64,000 bases of DNA, from contig CAJURY010000001.1 of NCBI GenBank assembly GCA_910589155.1, positions 186,001 to 250,000 on the forward strand. The letters run 5' to 3'. Positions 49,379 through 57,525 of this stretch are shown in pieces. Positions within the stretch are counted from its first letter, which is position 1; each line of letters starts with the position of its first letter. The notes under the pieces are model-generated. The model worked only from the letters and a program-made list of their open reading frames with translations. It searched no databases and was not told the DNA's origin. The DNA comes from an uncultured Oscillospiraceae bacterium. GTDB taxonomy: Bacteria > Bacillota > Clostridia > Oscillospirales > Oscillospiraceae. The position numbers and the translations under genes are program-made.

Positions 49379-50658
49379 AATATTCTGATTGGATTGAGGA
49401 GCAAAATCCCTCTGAAGCGCTGCATCGCAGATTGCTATCTATGGAGCGGCCGAAAAAGCGCGGTTGGATCGGTTTTGCGGCCGCCGCTTGCTGCGCGCTG
49501 GCAGTAGGTGCGCTGTATTGGAGCCTGAACCAGAACCCCAGCCTGCCGCCTGACAACGTTTCACTGGCGCAGCATCCTACAGTACAGCCTGCCACAGAGG
49601 AAGCAACCCACAAAAATATGCCTGCGCTGCCGGAGATTCATTATGCAGAGCGGCAAAATGAGATGGCGATGGATATCGCATTCCCCAAGGGCTATTTCCG
49701 GGAGGAGCTGTCCATGCATGACCTGGAAACCCTTTTCGGAGAAACAGGCTGGTGGGAAGTAATCGGCTGGAGCATGGACGGCTATGTAATTTACGATGGT
49801 GAAGGGGCTGTCTGGCAGGTATTTTTAGCGGGAAGCAACGGTGAAAATGACTTTTCCCTTGGCTTGTCCCCCAACCGATTGCCGCCGACCTGCCTTGTGG
49901 CTGAACCCACCGGAACAAACGATATTTGGGGTACAAAGGTGGACGCCTCCAGATCTTTCTATGACTGCGATGGAGACGGCGCAGAAGAATATTGCTATAC
50001 GCTAACCTTTCTGCGGGAAGAAAAAGTCGGCGCAAGACTGGAACTGACAACGCATGACGATGAAACCGCTGAAATCTTAATTGACAGTATGCTATCCCGG
50101 CTGCTTTCGCCTGAAAGAACGCTTTCCCTTGCATTTCTAATCCCAAAGGAAATTCCTGCGTGGCGCGAGGAAAAACTAACGATGGAGCAGGCGAAGCAAG
50201 AACCGGATTTTGCGGCGTATCTTCCAGACGCGGTTCCCACAGGGATGCAATTTGAAAGCGCATATTTGAATATGGGGCAAAACCGTAATACGCTGAGCTT
50301 GCATTGGAGCGACAGGCAATTCAATAACCTTTCCATCTGTATAGAGCGTCTGCCGGATGCGGAAACATTGACGCTTTTTATGGCGGATACGCAAAAGCCG
50401 GAATCTTATGATCTGCGCCTTTATGCCGGGTTATGGGATGGTGTGCCTGAAGCGTACTGGTACTCCATACAAGACGCCATTTTCCCCGCAGAGGACATGA
50501 CGTTTGAGCTGCTGGAAGCCAGAAGCCAGACAAATCCTGAGCGCAACACCCCCAACTACCGCTTCCAAATTCTCCACGCTGACGGCACGCTGGTTTCTTA
50601 CTATGGAGACTGCGCCGCCCAGGACATGTGGGCGCTGGTGCAGCCTACGCTTCCGTAA
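49375..50658 (+). CDS. Putative anti-sigma/sensor membrane protein
   Basis: 427 aa. Cytoplasmic N-terminus of ~40 residues (MKYSDWIEEQNPSEALHRRLLSME), one membrane helix (about 43-59) and a ~365-residue extracytoplasmic region with no family I know. Coupled directly to the sigma gene, so anti-sigma control is inferred from position; the short N-terminus would have to bind the sigma factor, and no zinc-type HxxxCxxC motif is present. The outside part has repeated Trp/Tyr/Asp-rich stretches (DLETLFGETGWWEVIGWSM) suggesting a folded sensor domain. Confidence 0.75.
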   Translation: MKYSDWIEEQNPSEALHRRLLSMERPKKRGWIGFAAAACCALAVGALYWSLNQNPSLPPDNVSLAQHPTVQPATEEATHKNMPALPEIHYAERQNEMAMDIAFPKGYFREELSMHDLETLFGETGWWEVIGWSMDGYVIYDGEGAVWQVFLAGSNGENDFSLGLSPNRLPPTCLVAEPTGTNDIWGTKVDASRSFYDCDGDGAEEYCYTLTFLREEKVGARLELTTHDDETAEILIDSMLSRLLSPERTLSLAFLIPKEIPAWREEKLTMEQAKQEPDFAAYLPDAVPTGMQFESAYLNMGQNRNTLSLHWSDRQFNNLSICIERLPDAETLTLFMADTQKPESYDLRLYAGLWDGVPEAYWYSIQDAIFPAEDMTFELLEARSQTNPERNTPNYRFQILHADGTLVSYYGDCAAQDMWALVQPTLP

Positions 50659-50688
50659 AAAAGCGCTTCCATTTCCTGCATTCTGTGT

Positions 50689-50694
50689 TATAAT
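50689..50694 (+). promoter_or_regulatory. Extended -10 of the TrxB-like gene
   Basis: TGT-TATAAT (extended -10) with a poor -35, 26 nt before ATG 50720. Confidence 0.5.
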
Positions 50695-50719
50695 CATTGC
50701 AGGAAATGGAGGCGATTAT

Positions 50720-51577
50720 ATGTACGACGTTGCAATTCTTGGCACAGGGCCGGCAGGCATTTCCGCTGCATTAACCCTGAAAGCCAGTGATAAAAATATC
50801 ATTTTATTTGGTTCTGGTCAATTGAGCCAGAAAATACGAAAGGCCGCTCGCATCCGAAATTATCCAGGGCTGTCAGACGTCACAGGAGAAGATTTTGCCA
50901 ACGCGCTTACCGAACAGCTTGCACAGATGGAAATTCTCATTACAGAAAAAACCATAACCGGCGTTTATGATATGGGAACCTATTACGGGTGTCTTTCCGG
51001 GCAGGAGGTTTTTGAGGCGAAAACGGTGATTTTGGCCACAGGCGTAGAATCTACCAGACCGATTCCGGGAGAGCTGGAGTTTGTGGGAAGGGGTGTGAGC
51101 TACTGCGCCACCTGTGATGGCTTTCTATATAAAGGAAAAACCATTGCCGTTATTTGCACCTCTCAGGCGTTGGCGCATGAGGTTCTGGAGCTGGCGGAAC
51201 TGGCGGAAAAGGTATATTTGATTGCGCCGGATCCTGCAATTACCGCCGTACATCCTAAAATTGAGCGGTTATCCGGCTGGCCGGAAGCAATAACGGGAGA
51301 TATGCGTGTCAAAGCTCTGGCCTTTAAGGAGCAGGAAATTACGGTTGACGGCGTGTTCTTGCTGAAAAAGGCAGTACCCCCTTCCATATTGGTGGGCGGA
51401 TTGCAAATAGAAAACGGCCACATTGCCGTTAAACGGGATTGTTCCACCAATCTGCCGGGCTGCTTTGCGGCGGGGGACTGCACAGGCCGCCCATATCAAT
51501 ATGCAAAAGCGGCAGGGGAGGGAAACGTTGCGGCTCATAGCGTCCTTGCCTATTTGCGTCAATCAGAAGGTGAATAA
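50720..51577 (+). CDS. Thioredoxin reductase-like flavoprotein
   Basis: 285 aa. FAD-binding GTGPAGISAA (8-17), redox-active CATCDG (Cys129, Cys132), and C-terminal GCFAAGDCTGRPYQYAKAAGEG. The NAD(P)H domain is present but the usual GGGxSA is replaced by ICTSQALA, so cofactor use may differ, as in ferredoxin-dependent or flexible TrxB-like enzymes of clostridia. GGAGG precedes the ATG. Ends in a clear terminator. Confidence 0.9.
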   Translation: MYDVAILGTGPAGISAALTLKASDKNIILFGSGQLSQKIRKAARIRNYPGLSDVTGEDFANALTEQLAQMEILITEKTITGVYDMGTYYGCLSGQEVFEAKTVILATGVESTRPIPGELEFVGRGVSYCATCDGFLYKGKTIAVICTSQALAHEVLELAELAEKVYLIAPDPAITAVHPKIERLSGWPEAITGDMRVKALAFKEQEITVDGVFLLKKAVPPSILVGGLQIENGHIAVKRDCSTNLPGCFAAGDCTGRPYQYAKAAGEGNVAAHSVLAYLRQSEGE

Positions 51578-51578
51578 G

Positions 51579-51620
51579 AAAAACCGCTGTTTTCTTTCAA
51601 CGAAAGCAGCGGTTTTTCAT
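51579..51620 (+). terminator. Terminator of the TrxB-like gene
   Basis: Stem AAAAACCGCTG / CAGCGGTTTTT with an inner CTTTC/GAAAG pairing; T-run. Confidence 0.9.
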
Positions 51621-51637
51621 AAAAAAGTAAGAAAGTA

Positions 51638-51891
51638 TTATGTGTTTTTCTCTTGCTCTTTCCACAAAAGCCATGCCCGGTCTAAAACGGTAACGTGAGG
51701 TTTTGTTCGTATGGTATCACAGGGAATTCTGAGTACGCGCCGCAGCAGGAAAACTGGCGGCGCAACACACGGTCGCGGGTATAGCAATCGCCGTTTTTGT
51801 GGGCGCCCAGACAGCCGATGCAATCGCCTTTCCAAAAAGTAGGGCAACTGCCGCGGTAAAAGCTGCATTTTCCCTGTTGTTTTTCATTCAT
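51638..51891 (-). pseudogene. Frameshifted Cys-rich small protein (DUF3795-like)
   Basis: The N-terminal part (from ATG 51891) reads as a Cys-rich protein: KCSFYRGSCPTFWKGDCIGC and GDCYTRDRV. Near 51729-51735 the frame breaks; the continuation is in another frame and reads PCDTIRTKPHVTVLDRAWLL with the stop at 51638. The two halves would join as SEFPCDTIRT after insertion of a single base in the TTCCC stretch. So this is a one-base deletion, an assembly error or a programmed shift. Its ATG overlaps the end of the dph6-like gene (ATGA). Confidence 0.75.
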
Positions 51892-52547
51892 AGCGCAGCC
51901 TCCTTCAACTTGAGGTCAATTGCCGCATAGTCCCCAAAATCCAGAATGTCCCCCGCCTGCAAAGCCAATGGGGTTTTGAAAACAGGCCCATCCACCACAA
52001 GGGTATGATACTCGCCGTTTTCGCCGCAAATATCAATGTCGGCAGCTTGCATGATAGAAATGGTTTCGCTGTCGATGGAACGCCCAAGCAGGGATTTGGG
52101 TAAAAGCACGGCGTTAATGCTTTTAATTTGGCATTGATATCCCAATGAAAGCAGTTCCCAGACATTTTCTTTCCTGCTGTTTTGCCAGAGCGGGAAAAAT
52201 GGACGCAGTCCAGCGGCAAGACAGCGATCTTCTTCCCACTGCCGATTGGATAAAATGTCAATATCTCCAAAGCAGGCCGCCTCCGCGCCCATGGCTCTCG
52301 CCTTGGCAAGTCCTGCTTCAAATGCAGTTTGATAAGTATCGGCCGTGGCATGACACAAAATCATGGGGATGCCCAGGGCTTTTTCATAGGCGCGGAGCAT
52401 CGCTTGGTCTGCGCCGTGAAAATAGGAACGCTCTACCGATTCATTGACCATAACCACAAGGCATACAGGCGCATGCCCCATGGCGCGCATTTTGTGAAGG
52501 GCTAAGGTACTGTCCTTGCCGCAGCTATAAGACATGGCAAATTTCAT
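51888..52547 (-). CDS. Dph6-like ATP pyrophosphatase (diphthine-ammonia ligase family)
   Basis: 219 aa. PP-loop MSYSCGKDSTLAL (SxGKDS), EAACFGDIDIL and the C-terminal ENGEYHTLV are hallmarks of the family. Bacteria have no diphthamide, so the true substrate of bacterial members is unknown; an amide ligase or tRNA/metabolite modifying role is possible. It sits 14 nt after the M56 gene. Confidence 0.9.
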   Translation of the reverse strand: MKFAMSYSCGKDSTLALHKMRAMGHAPVCLVVMVNESVERSYFHGADQAMLRAYEKALGIPMILCHATADTYQTAFEAGLAKARAMGAEAACFGDIDILSNRQWEEDRCLAAGLRPFFPLWQNSRKENVWELLSLGYQCQIKSINAVLLPKSLLGRSIDSETISIMQAADIDICGENGEYHTLVVDGPVFKTPLALQAGDILDFGDYAAIDLKLKEAAL

Positions 52548-52561
52548 GAGGATCGTCCTTT

Positions 52562-53587
52562 CTATGAGAAATACGGCGGCGATATGTACAGCATATCGTG
52601 TTGTATGAGAATTTCACCCTTTTGAGGAGAAAATACATTATTTTCTTCACGCTTAACCGGATCTGTCAGCAGGCAAACCGCCGCGGCGATACAAACTGCA
52701 ACTGCCAAAAGCACAATCCAAACCGGCGGCTTTTTATAATGCAGCACATTTTTAATTCTTGATTTTACACCGATAAACCCAAAGGAGAGGGGACAGGCAG
52801 TTGTGCTTTTGCTCGGCGCGCTACAGCGGAGTAGTGCCTGTGCATAGGGCTTTTTGATTGCAGGGCCGCAGCTTTTCAGCACTTTTTCATCGCAGGCCAA
52901 CTCTATATCCCGACAGAAAAGCCAATAGCTTACCCATAAAATAGGATTCATCCAATAAACAGACAACAAAAGGAACCCCAAAAGCTTCCAGATATGGTCC
53001 TTCCGCTTTAAATGCGCTTTTTCATGGAGGAGTACGTACTGTAGATCCGTTTCGTTCATTGCGGAGGGTAGATAAATTTTCGGACGCAGAATTCCCAGCA
53101 AAAAGGGCATTTCAATCTTATCGCACAGCAGCACATTGTCTTGCAAAATGATTGCTTCTCGCACGTTTTTCCGCAGCCGCAGGTAGCTTACCAACATATA
53201 GAAAAGCATGATTGCAATCCCTGCTAGCCATAAAATTGATGCGAAAAAAACCGCAATCTGCATAGGATTGACGCTATTGCCAGGGATGGGTGACAAATTT
53301 TCTGATAGAATCTGGTTAATCGCATGGTTAACGACGGGAATACCGCTTTGAATTTCCGGCGTTTCCGCCAGTAAAATGCCCGGGGGCACAGGTTCGGCGC
53401 TGGGAAGCAGACTCAAAACGCTTTCCAGTGAGAATGGAAGTACCAATCGAAGCGCTACCAGTCCCCATAAAACACAGCGCAGATTTTTTGGCGCTTTTTT
53501 CAGCACAAATCGCAGGAAAATAACTGCAAGCGCTAGATAACTGGTATTGATACTTATATTCAGCAACTTTAAAAACACTGCTTCCAT
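52562..53587 (-). CDS. BlaR1/M56 family membrane metallopeptidase
   Basis: 341 aa. Four membrane segments (about 10-30, 35-52, 110-135, 205-222) with the cytoplasmic zinc motif HEKAH (His188, Glu189, His192) and the later ELACDEKVL. It is the signal-transducing protease half of BlaR1/MecR1, without the penicillin-binding sensor domain (only ~30 residues follow the last helix). It would cleave or inactivate the BlaI repressor encoded 2 nt upstream. Confidence 0.92.
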   Translation of the reverse strand: MEAVFLKLLNISINTSYLALAVIFLRFVLKKAPKNLRCVLWGLVALRLVLPFSLESVLSLLPSAEPVPPGILLAETPEIQSGIPVVNHAINQILSENLSPIPGNSVNPMQIAVFFASILWLAGIAIMLFYMLVSYLRLRKNVREAIILQDNVLLCDKIEMPFLLGILRPKIYLPSAMNETDLQYVLLHEKAHLKRKDHIWKLLGFLLLSVYWMNPILWVSYWLFCRDIELACDEKVLKSCGPAIKKPYAQALLRCSAPSKSTTACPLSFGFIGVKSRIKNVLHYKKPPVWIVLLAVAVCIAAAVCLLTDPVKREENNVFSPQKGEILIQHDMLYISPPYFS

Positions 53588-53589
53588 AG

Positions 53590-53952
53590 TCAGTCCTCCC
53601 TGTATTCGTCGATCATCCGGCGAAGCTGCGCGACTTCCGCTGCCGTTAGCTTCTTTCTGGAGGTAAACGCGGCAAGAAAAGCAGGCAAAGATCCTTCAAA
53701 GGTCTCTTCCACGAATTTTTCACTTTGCATGGCGTAAAAATCCGCACGAGAGAGAAGGGAAGTGACCTGCCCTTTTTCGTTTTGGAAAATTCCTTTATTG
53801 CACAGCCGCTTTAAAACGGTAAACGAGGTCGTCCGCTTCCAGCCCAGCGCGGCTTCACTGCGGCGGGCAAGCTCTGTGGAGGAAATAGGTTCATTTTCCC
53901 AGATGATATCCGCAAAACGGGATTCAATTGCGCCCATCTGCAATTCTGTCAT
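53590..53952 (-). CDS. BlaI/MecI/CopY family repressor
   Basis: 120 aa winged-helix repressor: IESRFADIIWENEPISSTELARR, KRTTSFTVLKRLCNKGIF, and a C-terminal dimerisation and cleavage region (LTAAEVAQLRRMIDEY). Paired with the M56 gene and preceded by two operator copies, so it represses its own operon. No beta-lactamase or PBP gene is adjacent. Confidence 0.94.
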   Translation of the reverse strand: MTELQMGAIESRFADIIWENEPISSTELARRSEAALGWKRTTSFTVLKRLCNKGIFQNEKGQVTSLLSRADFYAMQSEKFVEETFEGSLPAFLAAFTSRKKLTAAEVAQLRRMIDEYRED

Positions 53953-53969
53953 ACTTATGCTCCTTTTGT

Positions 53970-54020
53970 CTACACTATGTAGTCTGTAGTTATTCTACAA
54001 TATGTAGACGCATTTGTCAA
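53970..54020 (-). promoter_or_regulatory. blaI promoter with two BlaI-type operators
   Basis: Two near-identical palindromes CTACACTATGTAG (53970-53982) and CTACAATATGTAG (53995-54007), 25 nt apart. The minus-strand promoter is TTGACA (54020-54015), 17-nt spacer, TAGAAT (53997-53992), so the upstream operator covers the -10 and part of the spacer. Confidence 0.8.
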
Positions 54021-54084
54021 GGGTAAAAAACTGAATCATACATCGGACCAGAAAAGCAGAATAAAAAGCAAAACGGCAGCAAAA

Positions 54085-54115
54085 GAAAAAACGACACGCT
54101 TAGCGTGTCGTTTTT
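54085..54115 (-). terminator. Terminator-like hairpin beside the extra tRNA-Ser 3' end
   Basis: Perfect stem AAAAACGACACGC / GCGTGTCGTTTTT; on the minus strand it follows the duplicated tRNA end. Confidence 0.75.
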
Positions 54116-54401
54116 GGCGGAGTGGACAATTTCCGAATTGGAGAATCAGGAAAGTTCGGAGACTCGGTATATTCTGCTTGCGGCTCTCTACACCTGCAGA
54201 AACGAAATGCTTTTCCCTAATCAGCAAATGTCAGTTTATTCCGCAGATTCTGATCCGAAGCCAAAACCAATTGCGAAATATGGAGACAGCGATTTCTTGC
54301 AGGCGGTTACAGGTGTTGATCCGGCTGCCGCCTGGCGCATTATGGATGAACTTATGGAAACGCTTCATGTGGTAAATCACACCATGATCTCAACTTTTTA
54401 A
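54105..54401 (+). pseudogene. Probable gene remnant (conserved-looking C-terminal fragment)
   Basis: An open frame of 98 codons whose only start (GTG 54105) lies inside the terminator hairpin, without ribosome-binding site. The segment from about residue 20 onward (ETRYILLAALYTCRNEMLF) and the stretch YGDSDFLQAVTGVDPAAAWR / IMDELMETLHVVN looks like a real protein tail; I believe this ending occurs in uncharacterised Firmicute proteins but could not check. It lies between two copies of the tRNA-Ser 3' end, so it may be debris of an integrated element. Confidence 0.4.
54115..54125. repeat. Second copy of the tRNA-Ser 3' end (att-like)
   Basis: TGGCGGAGTGG, the complement of the tRNA acceptor strand, discriminator and CCA, repeated 363 nt from the true tRNA copy at 54478-54488. 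Confidence 0.65.
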
Positions 54402-54436
54402 AATGAAATATCTCATAAAAATCTGCAAATATCAAG

Positions 54437-54476
54437 AAAACTGCCAGTAAATCAGAACATTTACTGGCAGTTTTCT
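54437..54476 (-). terminator. Terminator of tRNA-Ser
   Basis: Stem AAAACTGCCAGTAA / TTACTGGCAGTTTT with a 10-nt loop, just beyond the tRNA 3' end. Confidence 0.85.
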
Positions 54477-54477
54477 C

Positions 54478-54569
54478 TGGCGGAGTGGGCGGGATTCGAA
54501 CCCGCGTGCCGCTCAACACGGCAACACGATTTCCAGTCGTGCTCGTTATGACCACTTCGATACCACTCC
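54478..54569 (-). tRNA. tRNA-Ser (anticodon GGA)
   Basis: 92 nt with encoded CCA. Acceptor stem GGAGTGG / CCACTCC with discriminator G; anticodon arm CACGA-CTGGAAA-TCGTG (anticodon GGA, decoding UCC/UCU); long variable arm TGCCG / CGGCA, the class II mark of serine tRNA; T-arm CGGGTTCGAATCCCG. Confidence 0.96.
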
Positions 54570-54684
54570 AACTTTACTTAAGCTGAACCAAGACGCTTAC
54601 CGCCTCAAATCAGCTTCCTTATAATACACGATTCGCCCCGAAATGTCAAGAGAAATTTTTAGTTTTTTGAAAAAATTTTCCGCA

Positions 54685-54722
54685 AAGCAAAAGCGCCCCG
54701 CAAACACAGGGCGCTTTTGCTG
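54685..54722. terminator. Hairpin terminator in the 54.57-54.97 kb gap
   Basis: Perfect stem AGCAAAAGCGCCC / GGGCGCTTTTGCT with a 10-nt loop. The rest of the ~390-nt gap holds no gene that I can see; it ends in the DUF308 promoter. Confidence 0.75.
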
Positions 54723-54906
54723 AAAAGAGAAAACTTGGGAAGAAAAAGAGAAAGGAAGGATGAAAGGTGATCCCCAAATTCCTTTGGGAATCTACATTTA
54801 TAATTTACTGTGCGACTGTGAACGCCGTATGAATAAGTTTTGAACTTTCCAAATAGAACGATACTATAATTGCGCTGTTTTGGGTATTTGTTCACAAAAA
54901 GTTCAT

Positions 54907-54935
54907 TTGCTACTATTTGCCAAATTGCATATAAT
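54907..54935 (+). promoter_or_regulatory. Promoter of the DUF308 gene
   Basis: TTGCTA, 17-nt spacer, TATAAT. Confidence 0.65.
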
Positions 54936-54965
54936 AAACACATTGGATAAAAGGAGATGTTTACT

Positions 54966-55565
54966 TTGAAGTTCAATCGAAAAAACGCGGACGTAATTGT
55001 TGAGCCGTCCATAGAGCAAAAAGCGAAAAAGGCGCAGAAAAGCGCAATTCTTTCTTCTGTTTTATACCTTGCCTTGGGAATTTTGCTGATTTGCCATCCA
55101 GAGCCTGCGGTGCTGTGGTTGTGCTATACTTTGGGGGCTGTGCTTTCTTTGTATGGGGCTGTCCGTATTATTTCCTATTTAAAAACCCAGTTGTTCGTAG
55201 GAGATTTGCTCCTTGGCATCGCAACTGCCGCTTTTGGTATTTTTACTCTAGTTTCTCCCACGTCTGTTTTGGGCATTTTGTCCGTCTTTTTGGGACTGAT
55301 TATTCTTGTAAACGGCTTTGTCAGTCTGCAAAGAGCCTTCACTTTGAAGCAGTACAGCTATAAATATTGGTATATTCCCATGCTGCTTGCGCTGCTGGTG
55401 TTGATTCTTGGCGTGCTGGTCATAGCTATCCCCACCCTTTTTGGCAGTATTTTAATGGTGATCATTGGAATCTTGCTGGTTTATGAGGGTGTTTCCGATC
55501 TTTGGATGATTTACACCCTCAGCCAACTGGCAAAGGATGTAAAAAATATCCTGGATGAACCGTAA
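54966..55565 (+). CDS. DUF308/HdeD family membrane protein
   Basis: 199 aa from TTG 54966, 9 nt after AAGGAG; ATG 54957 touches the site and is unlikely. Six membrane helices in two-helix repeats (LYLALGILLICHPE, LLLGIATAAFGIFTLVSPTS, LLALLVLILGVLVIAIP), as in HdeD-like proteins. Function unknown, possibly envelope stress. Confidence 0.85.
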   Translation: MKFNRKNADVIVEPSIEQKAKKAQKSAILSSVLYLALGILLICHPEPAVLWLCYTLGAVLSLYGAVRIISYLKTQLFVGDLLLGIATAAFGIFTLVSPTSVLGILSVFLGLIILVNGFVSLQRAFTLKQYSYKYWYIPMLLALLVLILGVLVIAIPTLFGSILMVIIGILLVYEGVSDLWMIYTLSQLAKDVKNILDEP

Positions 55566-55568
55566 ATT

Positions 55569-55602
55569 TTGAGCGCCGCTCCCCAGCGGCGCTCATTTTT
55601 TA
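55569..55602. terminator. Terminator between DUF308 gene and larC
   Basis: Stem GAGCGCCGCT / AGCGGCGCTC with CCCC loop then ATTTTTT; serves both convergent genes. Confidence 0.9.
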
Positions 55603-56769
55603 AATGTTCAAAATAGTTTCCCACACAGTCTGGAAGGGGAGTCCTGTTTCTTCCGCAATACGCGCGACGTCCTCATATTCTGGCTTGCGGTGCTTTGCAC
55701 CAAATCCCTCCGTCTGCTTTTTATGCGCCGCTCCCCAATTTGTTTGCACTTGCTCAATTTGCGGACGCATAAAATACTTCTCGCAGCGGCGCACACGCAG
55801 CCCGTTGCTGGAGGTTTCCTGAAAAATGGCTGCAATCAGCGCGGATTCTTTTTCGGGTGCGCACAAAACAGTCAGAACCCAGCCGGGGCGGCCTTTTTTC
55901 ATGGTACCTGGAAGGGTATAAACATCCAGCGCTCCCATTTGCAGCAGCTTTTTGCAGGCGTAGGCCATGGCTTCCGGGGTCATATCGTCGATGTTGCAGA
56001 CCAGCTCGGTAATCTGCGCCTTTTCGTCTTGGGCGCTGTTCCCCCAAAAGGCGCGCAGACAGTTTGGCGCGGGAAATTGCTTTTTCCCCAAACCAACGCC
56101 GATTTTTTCTACCCGCATCATTGGCTGATTGCCAAAACGCTGGACAAATTCTGTTAGAAGCGCCGCGCCGGTGGGGGTACAAAGTTCGCCGTCTATTTGA
56201 CCGCCGTAGGTGGGAACTCCCAGCAACAGATTGGCTGTTGCCGGGGCGGGAACCGGCAGCAGTCCGTGGGCGCACTGCACAAAGCCGCTCCCTACATGAA
56301 TCGGGGACGCTGCTATTTGGTCGGGTGACAGCAGATGTACGGCATAGCAGGCGGCAAGCACGTCCGCCACCGCGTCCAGCGCGCCAACCTCGTGAAAATG
56401 CACTTCCTCCACTGTGCAGGCATGGGCTTTGGATTCTGCCGCTGCCAAACGGTTGTAGACTTGTTTGCCTTGTTCAATGACTTCAAATGGAAGGTTGACT
56501 GCTTCCATCATTTTATAAATATCCTGCAAATGATGATGGTGATGTGTATGACAGTGTTTGTCCTCTTCCTGTCCATGAATCAGCACGGACAGATGCGTGC
56601 CGGCAATCCCGCAGGATTGGGTGGCTTCCGCTTGAAATTCCACATGAGGTAGTCCCATATGATGAAGCGTATCCAAAAAAGCCGCCTTGTCAGGCAGCAG
56701 CTCATAAAGCGCAGCGGTGAGCATATCGCCCGCCGCGCCCATAGCGCACTGTAAATATAAGGTTTTCAT
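55600..56769 (-). CDS. larC: Nickel pincer cofactor biosynthesis protein LarC (cyclometallase)
   Basis: 389 aa in one uninterrupted frame: LarC1 region with His-rich CHTHHHHH (~73-80) and LarC2 region with NIDDMTPEAMAYACKKLL. LarC inserts nickel into the pyridinium-bisthiocarboxylate to form the nickel-pincer nucleotide used by lactate racemase. In Lactiplantibacillus plantarum LarC needs a programmed frameshift; none is needed here. The ATG overlaps the end of larB by 4 nt. Confidence 0.95.
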   Translation of the reverse strand: MKTLYLQCAMGAAGDMLTAALYELLPDKAAFLDTLHHMGLPHVEFQAEATQSCGIAGTHLSVLIHGQEEDKHCHTHHHHHLQDIYKMMEAVNLPFEVIEQGKQVYNRLAAAESKAHACTVEEVHFHEVGALDAVADVLAACYAVHLLSPDQIAASPIHVGSGFVQCAHGLLPVPAPATANLLLGVPTYGGQIDGELCTPTGAALLTEFVQRFGNQPMMRVEKIGVGLGKKQFPAPNCLRAFWGNSAQDEKAQITELVCNIDDMTPEAMAYACKKLLQMGALDVYTLPGTMKKGRPGWVLTVLCAPEKESALIAAIFQETSSNGLRVRRCEKYFMRPQIEQVQTNWGAAHKKQTEGFGAKHRKPEYEDVARIAEETGLPFQTVWETILNI

Positions 56770-57524
56770 GACAGGCCTCCCATCTGGTTGATTCGGCTGG
56801 CCAGAAAACCCGCTCCGAAGCCGTTGTCAATATTCACGACGCTGACCCCGGAAGCGCAGGAATTCAGCATGGAAAGCAGCGCGGACAGACCGCCGAAATT
56901 CGCGCCGTACCCCACGCTGGTGGGAACTGCAATTACAGGGCATGCCACAAGACCGCCAACGACAGAAGCCAAGGCGCCTTCCATCCCCGCGACAGCTACA
57001 ATCACCCTTGCGGACGTCAGCGTATCCAGATTCCGCAGCAGCCGGTGAATCCCAGCCACGCCAACGTCATAAAGCCGCGCCACCTGATTGCCCAGGCATT
57101 CGGCGGTGATTGCCGCTTCTTCCGCCACGGGAATATCGCTGGTGCCTCCTGTAACGATAACGATTTTTCCAAGGGACGGATGCGGGGCGGGGAAGGCCAC
57201 GCCAATTTTTGCGTCTTTGTGATAATCCATGGGCGCTGCGCTGGAAATAACCGCTGCCGCTTCCTCCGACAGCCGGGTTACCAGAACATTATGACAGTCT
57301 CTTTGTTTCATAGCTTGCAAAATCCCGATGATCTGATCAGTGGTTTTTCCCGCGCCGTAGATAATTTCCTGACTGCCTTGCCGGAAAGCCCTGTGAAAAT
57401 CCACCTTGGCGTAGCCTAAATCCTGAAAAGGTTCCTGCTTTAGCTGCAACACCGCCTCCTGGGGCGATAAAACGCCGCTGGCGACCTTCTCTAAAACACG
57501 CTGCAAACGTGCCGTTTCTTCCAT
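56766..57524 (-). CDS. larB: Nickel pincer cofactor biosynthesis protein LarB (carboxylase/hydrolase)
   Basis: 252 aa. LarB carboxylates and hydrolyses nicotinic acid adenine dinucleotide to start cofactor synthesis. Family stretches FHRAFRQGSQEIIYGAGKT, VIVTGGTSDIPVAEEAAITA, LYDVGVAGIHRLL, and VVNIDNGFGAGF, related to AIR carboxylase PurE, are clear. ATG 57524 is 9 nt from AAAGGCGG; the in-frame TTG 57533 abuts that site. Its start overlaps the larE stop region. Confidence 0.95.
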   Translation of the reverse strand: MEETARLQRVLEKVASGVLSPQEAVLQLKQEPFQDLGYAKVDFHRAFRQGSQEIIYGAGKTTDQIIGILQAMKQRDCHNVLVTRLSEEAAAVISSAAPMDYHKDAKIGVAFPAPHPSLGKIVIVTGGTSDIPVAEEAAITAECLGNQVARLYDVGVAGIHRLLRNLDTLTSARVIVAVAGMEGALASVVGGLVACPVIAVPTSVGYGANFGGLSALLSMLNSCASGVSVVNIDNGFGAGFLASRINQMGGLS

Positions 57525-57525
57525 T

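Noticed and set aside
51638..51868. Independent 76-codon minus-strand gene
   Set aside because: Only its C-terminal third looks like protein; it is the out-of-frame end of the Cys-rich gene starting at 51891.
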